Assembly: GCA_958477465.1 (NCBI GenBank)
Contig: CAUEFX010000007.1
Location: 1-64,000 of the forward strand
Source of the DNA: an uncultured Bacteroides sp.
GTDB taxonomy: Bacteria > Bacteroidota > Bacteroidia > Bacteroidales > Bacteroidaceae
Length of the DNA: 64,000 nt
Reading direction: 5' to 3'
Both the position numbers and the translations under genes were made by a program. Each line of letters starts with the position of its first letter. The stretch's first letter is position 1. Shown in pieces: positions 26,089 through 32,995 of the stretch. The notes below the pieces were generated by a model that was not told the origin of the DNA, ran no database searches, and saw only the letters and a program-made list of their open reading frames with translations.

Positions 26089-26119
26089 CAAAAGTATGCT
26101 TTTTTTTAAAACATGCAAA
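26089..26119 (-). promoter_or_regulatory. Capsule operon promoter upstream of upxY
   Basis: The minus strand has TACTTTTG (26089-26096), an exact TAnnTTTG -7 box, and TTTG (26116-26119) as the -33 element with a 19-nt spacer. The orientation is ON for the capsule genes. Many Bacteroides capsule promoters are carried on invertible segments; I did not find flanking inverted repeats by eye, so this one may be fixed. Confidence 0.75.
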
Positions 26120-26414
26120 ATATTTTCAAATAAAAGATAGTCCGGCCATTTTAAAAGCATCTATATCTTACTGGTTCATAGCAAATTCTGTCATTCATAA
26201 AAAAACAATCAGTTTGCCTTTTAATAAAATCAGAATGTGGATGAAATAACCGACTCTTTTACCGACATTCGCTTATATATATGTATGGTATAAACAAAGA
26301 GCCATAATACGTTTATATTTTACAACAAAACAACGGTATCGACCAAAAACTATAGAATATATAAAATAGAAAATATTTTTACTTCCGAAGTTTGGACTTA
26401 ATGAAAGCACAGGT

Positions 26415-26493
26415 TTCTCTACGAGAATCGGTCGGTTCCTCGTAGAGAAACGACCCGTTCCTCTACGAGAAAAGTAGCGTTTCTCTACGAGAA
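26415..26493. repeat. Array of four TTCTC-N3-GAGAA palindromes
   Basis: Copies lie at 26415-26427, 26436-26449, 26458-26471 and 26481-26493, spaced about 22 nt. Copies 1 and 4 read TTCTCTACGAGAA; copy 3 has TTCCTC in the left arm. Copy 2 has the inverted spacer (GTA) and a TTCCTC left arm. Linkers share CGACC or GGTCG. The regular, nearly two-turn spacing suggests a repeated binding site or a structured repeat family. Confidence 0.85.
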
Positions 26494-26579
26494 AAATACG
26501 ACCCTTGTAACCACTTGATATACAACTCTTTATAAAAGCGTCAAAAAGCCCCGATAGATGTTAATTTTTTCTCAACACA

Positions 26580-27119
26580 ATGGCACTGAATTCAACCGCC
26601 GAAAGCGGAAATGAAGATAAAAGAATTGTTACATCAAAATCTAATCAAATGGTCACAACAACCATCTATGTAAAGCCCTATCTGGCGGCCTACATGTATG
26701 TACGCTACCAGAATAGCGTCATTACGGAGTTTAACGCTATCAGGTTAAAAAGTATCGACAACCTGTATCATGTAATCAAAAACCTCACAGTCAAACGGCC
26801 ACAGAATGTATCGTGGAGAGACGTTGGAAATCTGACTCTCATAATTCCCGACCCGAGGTATGGGAAAGACCCGGAGACATACAACTATTTAGGGCACGAC
26901 AGCATCCTGATTATTGAAGAGGAAATAGAAACCCTGCTGAGAGCGGAGCTATACAGTACCATGCAGAAAAATAAGTTCCGGCACGGGATCATGTATAAAA
27001 AATCATTGCTGCTGTTTATGGCCAAATATCACATTGAAGACAAACACGAAGATGCTCTCATGAAAGCATTCCAAAGATGGAAAAAGAAAACGGAGGAAGA
27101 AAGAGAAAAGAGAAATTAG
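26580..27119 (+). CDS. Hypothetical protein, 179 residues
   Basis: I do not recognise the family. It is the only sizeable plus-strand gene near the capsule locus and diverges from upxY. The product is soluble and basic at the C-terminus (FQRWKKKTEEEREKRN). A central segment reads VTTTIYVKPYLAAYMYVRYQ, and DPRYGKDPETYNYLGHDSIL follows. The late helical region KNKFRHGIMYKKSLLLFMAK and YHIEDKHEDALMKAFQRWKK could be a nucleic-acid-binding helix pair, but this is speculative. ATG at 26580 is used; an ATG 23 codons further in (MVTTTIYVK) is an alternative. The palindrome array lies about 90 nt upstream and may be relevant to its control. Confidence 0.65.
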   Translation: MALNSTAESGNEDKRIVTSKSNQMVTTTIYVKPYLAAYMYVRYQNSVITEFNAIRLKSIDNLYHVIKNLTVKRPQNVSWRDVGNLTLIIPDPRYGKDPETYNYLGHDSILIIEEEIETLLRAELYSTMQKNKFRHGIMYKKSLLLFMAKYHIEDKHEDALMKAFQRWKKKTEEEREKRN

Positions 27120-27183
27120 CCGGTTCCAAGTATCCCGTAACAAGACATATTTTGTCTATACACAGACTTTACCCATGCCGGAG

Positions 27184-27480
27184 TTATAATCCGGCATGGC
27201 TTACAAGGGGAAGGAGATATTTTATAAACCCTTCTTCTACCTCTTTATTTGGAAATCCCAATTGATAAACATCAAAACGTTCATCATATCCTTTTATAGT
27301 CAAGTAACCGCTTTGATAAATCACGGGGACCGGATTGTTTGAAGTAGAATCTATACTGTTCAACATATCGGAAGTGGCCTCATCATGAGTCAATTGTTCC
27401 AGATCATATTTATCTCTTTTCAACAGTTTTACCAAATAAGAAGGAGTACCGGTTTCGAACCAATAATTGCCGAACTTCAT
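27184..27480 (-). pseudogene. Fragment of an AAA-ATPase-like / PD-(D/E)XK family gene
   Basis: About 90 residues (KFGNYWFETGTPSYLVKLLK through EVEEGFIKYLLP) match the middle of the intact 515-residue protein at 1788-3335 almost residue for residue. The P-loop region before it and the nuclease region after it are missing. After YLLP the frame runs into seven unrelated residues and a stop. It is a decayed second copy, in the same orientation as the intact gene, immediately downstream of the DUF262/ATPase operon. Confidence 0.88.
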
Positions 27481-27536
27481 TTTATCTTCTGCCTCTTTAT
27501 AGGAACTTATAACATGATATTTAAATAAAAAATAAG

Positions 27537-28484
27537 TTATCTATATAACCAAGTTTTTAAATGAGGGCCTATATATCCTATATATATAACATGTTCATCC
27601 ACATCCGGATAAAAATGAATCCGTAATCCCCCCACCAAAATATGTAAAGAAAAGACTCTTTTTTCTCCATTCGGTAAAGCGAAACGTCTGGAAGTTCCAT
27701 AATTGTCCAAGGTCAATTGGGACTCTGAATGAATAGTCAGATTATAATGTTTGTTGATAACTCCATAATTCAAACTACCACTTTCCCACCTGGATGCAAT
27801 CAAATCCAACACCCGCAACCTTTCAATCACATTTCCCAAATCTATAGACATTCCCAACCGAGCTATCTGTGTTTTTACACTTGGACATAACACTAAATTT
27901 GGGAAAAAGTCGTCTCGTTTCTCCCAAAGTTCACGGCTTCGCTGCAAATTTGCCTCTTGCTGCTGCCGAAAGGAATCAACGTGAGATTTCACATGTTCCA
28001 CAGTTGAAAAGCATTTCACTGCAGCCCGTTCAGTTTTGATATTGCCCTCTTCCCAATATTCATGTTCAACCGGAATAAAAGTATCATTCCAACACGTGTC
28101 CGTAAGAAAGTTAATGCAATAAGTATCAAGAAGCAAAGCTGCTTTCAAGCCTTTTGCCAGTATCCCCTGATAAATGCAGTTTTCGGAAAAGAAGCGTTCT
28201 TGTTCTTCTTTACTTATCAAAGGAGACAAAGATATTATAGACAAAAATTTTTGCTGAATATCTTTATCCTGACAACGATCCTCAATCCATTGACCAATTG
28301 AGTAATTCTCCATCAAATATAAATCATAAAGCGAATTTCCTAATTCTTCATCTATACGCAATTGATTTAACAATAAGCTTTTTTCTGCTTCAATGGCAGA
28401 TAAGACAAATTGCCTCATCAGAGTTTCTACTTGTGATTTTACATGAACCGGCTTTACAGAAAGTTCATTCAGCATATATTCCAT
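27537..28484 (-). CDS. Unknown third protein of the DUF262/ATPase operon
   Basis: Protein of 315 residues with no family I can name. It begins 10 nt after the ATPase stop, so it belongs to that operon. The first two thirds are predominantly helical (VETLMRQFVLSAIEAEKSLL, KAALLLDTYCINFLTDTCW). The region FFPNLVLCPSVKTQIARLGM follows. The last 60 residues look like a compact beta fold ending GLRIHFYPDVDEHVIYIGYI, which recalls the C-terminal strands of RelE/HigB-type small toxins, but catalytic residues cannot be assigned. ATG at 28484 is chosen over an upstream TTG. If the operon is a defence module this is the effector or specificity candidate. Confidence 0.75.
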   Translation of the reverse strand: MEYMLNELSVKPVHVKSQVETLMRQFVLSAIEAEKSLLLNQLRIDEELGNSLYDLYLMENYSIGQWIEDRCQDKDIQQKFLSIISLSPLISKEEQERFFSENCIYQGILAKGLKAALLLDTYCINFLTDTCWNDTFIPVEHEYWEEGNIKTERAAVKCFSTVEHVKSHVDSFRQQQEANLQRSRELWEKRDDFFPNLVLCPSVKTQIARLGMSIDLGNVIERLRVLDLIASRWESGSLNYGVINKHYNLTIHSESQLTLDNYGTSRRFALPNGEKRVFSLHILVGGLRIHFYPDVDEHVIYIGYIGPHLKTWLYR

Positions 28485-28494
28485 CAAAGCAATA

Positions 28495-29619
28495 TTAAAC
28501 AGGTTTTATAATTTCAGTCAGTTGTTTTGAATATTCATCAAAAAAATTTTCCGGTTGATAAGAAAGCCTTCCGCGAGCATCAACTAATGGTTGATCAACA
28601 AATATATCGTGTTGCTCATTGTCCCTCGAGAAGAAATAAACTGCAAAATCATTGGGATCCAATAATCCTTGCTTAACAGCCACTCTCATGCCATTAAACA
28701 AATGATCGCTATGTGATTCAACTATAATCTGTACACCTGCATTGGCAGCCATAGCCAGCAAACGTCCTAATACAGCTTGTCCTTGAGGATGCAAATGAGA
28801 CTCTGGGTTTTCAATTATTAATAAATCGCCTTTTTGTGCACTCAGCACAGCAACAATGACAGGCAATACATAGGTCAACCCAAAACCGGTATTCAGAGAA
28901 GAGAATTCAGGTGTCGTATCCATTCCGTCAACAAACTCAAATCCTAAAGTTGAGATTTGTAAATCCGGATGAAAACGTGGTTTAACACGAACTTCAGATG
29001 AAATCTCACTCAACCAAGCATCCACATTATCCAATAAATTATTAGACTTAGCGGATGCATGTTGTAATCCGACATTAGGTATAGACTTAAACTTATATTT
29101 ATCAAGGAAATGTACGGTATACTGTCCCTCATTTCCCAACGTTTTCAAAACTTCCACTGCGTGAGGAGAAGCATCAAAAGTTCTGCGAGGAGCGATTCGT
29201 TGAGCATTTAAATACTGAAAATTGTTGGTAAATAATGAATTCGAAGAGATCTTTCCTATTTCTTTCAACCGTTCATGAGGTTCTCGTTCACGAACACTAT
29301 CCAACTTATCAAAAGTAGCGGAGTATTCGAATTCCAATACAATTAAAGACTCCCTATCAAATTCTATTTCAAAACGGATAGGACCATTACCATATATATT
29401 CAACAAGTCCTTCCCATATCCAATGTTCACCAAAGAACCATTTAATGTCAATTCCGACAAAGAAGGATCCATTAAATAAGACTGTCGCAGTATCAATAAA
29501 CTTTGGATAAAAGATGATTTACCCATACCGTTCTTACCCGTAAACAAAGTTAACGGACATATATCCAATGCTAATTCCGTGAAAGCTTTAAAATTCTCTA
29601 TTTCAACTCGGGTAATCAT
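28495..29619 (-). CDS. SMC/OLD-like AAA ATPase (DUF3696-type)
   Basis: ABC-type ATPase of 374 residues. Walker A is FTGKNGMGKSSFIQSLLILR, the signature-like loop is SSLNTGFGLTYVLP, Walker B is DLLIIENPESHLHPQGQ and the switch histidine is in IIVESHSDHLFNGMR. The C-terminal segment with QPENFFDEY resembles DUF3696. The coiled-coil arm of true SMC proteins is replaced by a short insertion. Its ATG overlaps the stop of the DUF262 gene by 4 nt, so the two are translationally coupled. Related ATPases act in phage-defence and DNA-sensing systems with a separate effector; here that role is inferred from context. Confidence 0.87.
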   Translation of the reverse strand: MITRVEIENFKAFTELALDICPLTLFTGKNGMGKSSFIQSLLILRQSYLMDPSLSELTLNGSLVNIGYGKDLLNIYGNGPIRFEIEFDRESLIVLEFEYSATFDKLDSVREREPHERLKEIGKISSNSLFTNNFQYLNAQRIAPRRTFDASPHAVEVLKTLGNEGQYTVHFLDKYKFKSIPNVGLQHASAKSNNLLDNVDAWLSEISSEVRVKPRFHPDLQISTLGFEFVDGMDTTPEFSSLNTGFGLTYVLPVIVAVLSAQKGDLLIIENPESHLHPQGQAVLGRLLAMAANAGVQIIVESHSDHLFNGMRVAVKQGLLDPNDFAVYFFSRDNEQHDIFVDQPLVDARGRLSYQPENFFDEYSKQLTEIIKPV

Positions 29620-30749
29620 ACTATATATTTTTTTACTAAATTTTCAATATTACTAAAGCGGGTCATAACGGCTTTTTTACTCGCAGTGGAAGAAGTTATA
29701 GAATCATTAAAAGATTTATCTGTAAACAATAAAATGTAATCGTTTCTAAGTTGCATTTGATTATCTAACAAAGCATTAATTTCATTTTTCTCCAAAGAAG
29801 AAAGTGTTGCTATCCAAACTTCAAACAAGGCGCTGTTTAACCGATAACGAATTCCACTATTAATAATTGAACGGCTAAATCTATCTTTCCCAAGCAATTG
29901 TGCAGAAAGTGCCAAGCTTCTACAAATCACTTTTTCAAGCCATCTCAACTTCTCATCGTCTACAACCTGCAAATCTTCCATTGCCCTATCAAGGAAAGAG
30001 CCCAATGGACTCTCATATTTTCTATAATCGGTAAGGATAAAAGCAATGCATCTTAATATCAATTCACGGTCTTCCATTCGTTCATTAGGGAGTTCAATAA
30101 GTGCACGAAACTGCTGGCTTTCAGTAAAATCCTTCAAAAATGTTGATGCTTTTCCTTGATTCAAAGCATTACGGATTTCCATCTCATTTAAAGAAAGCGC
30201 TCCTGTATTTATACGTTTAAATACATTATATTTCACTTTCTGAGGAGTACCCGGGCTTATCAAAAAACAAGTTATGTTTGCTTCTAAAATACGCCTTTGC
30301 ATCATTCGAGGCAGATCCGAGAAATATAAGTTTTTATTATCGTAGGATTTCAGAATATCCAATCCTGTCAATGTAAATTGTTCTTCGAGGACGAAACGTT
30401 TCAATGCCGATAACCGTTGCAACCCATCCACAATCAACCATTTTTCATCATTACTTGCATCAAAATAGAATGCTGGTAAAGGAAGTTTCAGCATAAGAGA
30501 TTCAATTAAACGACTCTGCACATCTTCACTCCACAAATTAGCTTTCCGCTGAAATGCTGTATTCATATCGATCTCTTCATTTCTCAATCTGGCAATCAAA
30601 GTATCAATTGAACATGTCTGAGGAATGATTCGAATTTCATTTGGATCAAAAGGTTCTGTCATTGTTTCCGGTAAAGACAGACATGCCAATTCTTTATCCG
30701 CTTCTTCTGCAAATCCCTCAATTGTCAATTGTTTGTACATTTCTCCCAT
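29616..30749 (-). CDS. DUF262-domain protein (GmrS/ParB-like fold), no HNH domain
   Basis: Protein of 377 residues with the DUF262 fold. The key motif is WLIVDGLQRLSALKRFVL, a variant of the family DGQQR motif with Leu at the third position, preceded by AFQRKANLWSEDVQSRLIES. FKRINTGALSLNEMEIRNAL is the second family signature. Two-domain relatives such as GmrSD add a DUF1524 HNH nuclease at the C-terminus; this protein lacks it and ends in a helical region. It is the first gene of the operon with the ATPase. I start at ATG 30749 (MGEMYKQ); the longer frame uses TTG, and ATG 30740 is possible. Confidence 0.85.
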   Translation of the reverse strand: MGEMYKQLTIEGFAEEADKELACLSLPETMTEPFDPNEIRIIPQTCSIDTLIARLRNEEIDMNTAFQRKANLWSEDVQSRLIESLMLKLPLPAFYFDASNDEKWLIVDGLQRLSALKRFVLEEQFTLTGLDILKSYDNKNLYFSDLPRMMQRRILEANITCFLISPGTPQKVKYNVFKRINTGALSLNEMEIRNALNQGKASTFLKDFTESQQFRALIELPNERMEDRELILRCIAFILTDYRKYESPLGSFLDRAMEDLQVVDDEKLRWLEKVICRSLALSAQLLGKDRFSRSIINSGIRYRLNSALFEVWIATLSSLEKNEINALLDNQMQLRNDYILLFTDKSFNDSITSSTASKKAVMTRFSNIENLVKKYIV

Positions 30750-30784
30750 ACTGCCCAATCATTTATCATTAATTATAAACCATA

Positions 30785-30816
30785 CAAAGATAAACTTCCC
30801 ATAGGATTACAACAAA
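30785..30816 (-). promoter_or_regulatory. Promoter of the DUF262/ATPase operon
   Basis: The minus strand shows TATCTTTG (30785-30792), an exact -7 box, and TTTG (30813-30816) at a 20-nt spacing. It lies about 36 nt before the ATG at 30749, giving a short leader. Confidence 0.65.
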
Positions 30817-31005
30817 AAAATATCTATTATTTTCACTTTCTTATCACCTATACTGAATTACCGGCCTATCATAGTTCTATCCAAAGCAAACTATTTCTCC
30901 TTCCTCATTCATATTACTTATGTTATTCCGAAAAGGAAACATCACACATAGTCCTGGCACAAAACAAAATTACAAGCATGAGAAACAAAGAAAATGCACA
31001 CCACT

Positions 31006-31040
31006 TTTGAAAAGAAATAAACTTTTTAATTGTATATTTG
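31006..31040 (+). promoter_or_regulatory. Promoter of the NlpE-like lipoprotein gene
   Basis: TATATTTG (31033-31040) matches the Bacteroides -7 consensus. A TTTG at 31006-31009 could be the -33 element, but the 23-nt spacing is longer than usual. The start codon lies 30 nt downstream. Confidence 0.5.
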
Positions 31041-31070
31041 TTCACTAATCATACAAAAACAACAATAACC

Positions 31071-31523
31071 ATGAAGAAGATGTTTTATCTGGCAGCAGCA
31101 TTTTGCATGATCATTGCAGCAGGATGCACAAACAACCCCAAAACTGCCAACAGTGACAACACCGGTGCAGATACCACGCAGGTGGCAGACATGCACAATG
31201 CAGAGACCTCACTCGACTATTTCGGAGAATACAAAGGGACCATCCCCGCAGCAGACTGCCCGGGAATAGAAGTCACCTTAACCTTTAATAAGAATCATAC
31301 CTATACGGTAAAATACATCTACCTCGAAAGAAAAGACGGAGAGTTCAGCGACACGGGTACTTTCAAGGTAGAAGGCAATACCCTGACCGCCACTTCCAAA
31401 GACGGTGGGAAGTCGTATTATAAAGTAGAGGAAGGGCGGATCGTGATACTCGATGCCGACAAACAGCCCATTACCGGAGCGCTTGCCGACATGTACGTAT
31501 TGAAACAGGAAAAAGTATTCTGA
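31071..31523 (+). CDS. NlpE-like lipoprotein
   Basis: Small surface or periplasmic lipoprotein of 150 residues. The ATG at 31071 gives a lipoprotein signal, KMFYLAAAFCMIIAAGCTNN, with cleavage before Cys. The mature part, EYKGTIPAADCPGIEVTLTF, matches the N-terminal NlpE domain, followed by the usual beta strands (GTFKVEGNTLTATSKDGGKS). NlpE in E. coli activates the Cpx envelope-stress response; that pathway is not known to be conserved here, and only one of the two CxxC cysteines is present (AADC). The gene is monocistronic and convergent with the aldo/keto reductase gene. Confidence 0.82.
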   Translation: MKKMFYLAAAFCMIIAAGCTNNPKTANSDNTGADTTQVADMHNAETSLDYFGEYKGTIPAADCPGIEVTLTFNKNHTYTVKYIYLERKDGEFSDTGTFKVEGNTLTATSKDGGKSYYKVEEGRIVILDADKQPITGALADMYVLKQEKVF

Positions 31524-31529
31524 TACCTA

Positions 31530-31555
31530 CGGGTGCGCCATCTTACGCGCACCCG
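31530..31555. terminator. Bidirectional hairpin between convergent genes
   Basis: Arms CGGGTGCGC (31530-31538) and GCGCACCCG (31547-31555) form a 9-bp GC-rich stem with an 8-nt loop. It lies exactly between the stop codons of the lipoprotein (31523) and the aldo/keto reductase (31574). No U-tract follows, so efficiency is uncertain. Confidence 0.6.
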
Positions 31556-31573
31556 CCGATGTTCCCGGATTTA

Positions 31574-32968
31574 TTACAGCGTACCTTGCTTCAATTGCTC
31601 TGCAAACTGATCGATACGATGTAATTCTTCGGGAATCTTTATGTTTTGCGGACAATGATGCACGCACTGGTTACAGGCGATGCAATGATTTGCCTGGCGC
31701 AGACGCGGCACACTGCGGTCATAGCCTACCAGGAAAGCACGACGGGCTTTGCGGTAATTCTCGTCCTGACTGCTCTTGGGCAGATTTCCCTCATTCACGC
31801 ATTTATTGTAGTGTATCAGAATAGACGGAATATCGATGCCGTAAGGGCAAGGCATGCAATATTTGCAATCGTTGCAAGGCACCGTGGGATACTTAAGCAT
31901 CAATTGCGCTGTCTCTTCCAGAAACTCCTTGTCCTCACCGTCCAATGGAATCAGCGGAGAGAAAGTGCGCAGATTGTCCTGCAGATGCTCCATATAAGTC
32001 ATGCCGCTCAGCACCGTAAGCACATGCTCCGGCGATCCGGCAAAGCGGAAAGCCCATGAAGCGACGCTGTCTTCCGGACGCCGCTGTTTCAGACGGGAGA
32101 CAATGTGATTGGGGACATTCGAAAGACGGCCGCCCAGCAGGGGCTCCATGATGATGGCGGGGATATTACGTTTGGTCAGCTCGCCATACAGATATTCGGC
32201 ATCCGTATTACGGGGATTTACCTCCTTGGCATGTTTCCAATCGACATAATTGAGCTGGATCTGTACAAAATCCCATTTTATCTCATCGTGCCGGGAAAGC
32301 AGATAGTCGAACACTTCGATATCTCCATGATAAGAGAAGCCGAGGTTGCGGATACGCCCCGCCGCGCGTTCTCCGATCAGGAAATCGAGTATGCCATTAT
32401 CCAGATAGCGCCCTCTCAAGGCCTCCATCCCGCCCATGCCGATGCCATGAAGCAACATGTAATCCAGATAATCCACCTGCAGTTCTTTCAGAGAATTACG
32501 GTACATGGCTATAGAAGCTTCCCGACTCCATGTATCAGGCGAGAAATTCGACAGTTTGGTAGCTATGAAATATTTGTCACGCGGATGACGGCTGAGAGCG
32601 ACTCCCGTGGCATACTCCGAACGTCCCTTGCAATAGGCGGGTGACGTATCGAAATAGTTCACTCCATGTGCCAGTGCATGATCGACCAACTCATTCACCA
32701 TCTCCTGATCGATCTCTTCCTGACCGTCTTTCTTTACCGTCGGCCAGCGCATACAGCCATATCCCAAGATGGATACCTTGTCTCCCGTAGAGGGGTTGAT
32801 GCGATAAGTCATCTCGCCGGCAGGAGCGTTTCCGGTGCCACCCGTCCCCGCTGCCGAACCCTCCTTCAGGCTGCAGCCATACAGGGCGGCCGTAGTAGTT
32901 GCAGTGCCCACTCCCAGCACTTTCAGAAATTCACGACGATAGATCTCTCTCCTATTTTTCTTAGCCAT
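31574..32968 (-). CDS. Tat-exported aldo/keto reductase with C-terminal 4Fe-4S domain
   Basis: Oxidoreductase of 464 residues. The N-terminus has a twin-arginine motif (YRREFLKVLGVGTATTTAAL) and a Cys just after the hydrophobic stretch (LYGCS), so it may be a Tat-exported lipoprotein. The aldo/keto reductase barrel follows (ILGYGCMRWPTV, YFDTSPAYCKGRSEYATGVA, YLDYMLLHGIG). The C-terminus carries ferredoxin-type cysteines in PCNDCKYCMPCPYGIDIPS and HCIACNQCVHHCPQNIKIP. The downstream partner (order of transcription reversed) is the membrane polyferredoxin 27 nt upstream, a likely electron donor. The substrate is unknown. Confidence 0.88.
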   Translation of the reverse strand: MAKKNRREIYRREFLKVLGVGTATTTAALYGCSLKEGSAAGTGGTGNAPAGEMTYRINPSTGDKVSILGYGCMRWPTVKKDGQEEIDQEMVNELVDHALAHGVNYFDTSPAYCKGRSEYATGVALSRHPRDKYFIATKLSNFSPDTWSREASIAMYRNSLKELQVDYLDYMLLHGIGMGGMEALRGRYLDNGILDFLIGERAAGRIRNLGFSYHGDIEVFDYLLSRHDEIKWDFVQIQLNYVDWKHAKEVNPRNTDAEYLYGELTKRNIPAIIMEPLLGGRLSNVPNHIVSRLKQRRPEDSVASWAFRFAGSPEHVLTVLSGMTYMEHLQDNLRTFSPLIPLDGEDKEFLEETAQLMLKYPTVPCNDCKYCMPCPYGIDIPSILIHYNKCVNEGNLPKSSQDENYRKARRAFLVGYDRSVPRLRQANHCIACNQCVHHCPQNIKIPEELHRIDQFAEQLKQGTL

Positions 32969-32995
32969 ATTTATTTCCTCCCTTTTTTCCTTTTC

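Larger units (their letters stand above)
25904..26579. other. Intergenic regulatory region between the capsule operon and the divergent 179-residue gene
   Basis: This 676-nt region is very AT-rich and holds no convincing gene. It contains the upxY leader, the capsule promoter and, nearer the plus-strand gene, an array of four short palindromes (26415-26493). The short frame at 26043-26249 overlaps the promoter and is not credible. Confidence 0.7.
30750..31070. other. Divergent intergenic region with two promoters
   Basis: This 321-nt AT-rich region separates the DUF262 operon from the NlpE-like lipoprotein gene. It holds the minus-strand promoter at 30785-30816 and a plus-strand -7 box at 31033-31040. 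I see no gene; a plus-strand frame at 30729-31010 has no protein-like features. Confidence 0.6.

Noticed and set aside
26043..26249. Plus-strand frame of 68 codons
   Set aside because: It overlaps the capsule promoter in AT-rich DNA and has no homology-like features.
26411..26500. CRISPR array
   Set aside because: Only four short palindromes with 7-10 nt linkers, one with the spacer inverted; no spacers of CRISPR length and no cas genes.
25904..26579. Invertible promoter flanked by inverted repeats
   Set aside because: I looked for paired arms around the -7/-33 elements and found none of useful length by eye; a computed search could still find short ones.
30729..31010. Plus-strand frame of 93 codons in the divergent intergenic region
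   Set aside because: Overlaps a consensus promoter and the start of the DUF262 gene; no protein-like composition.
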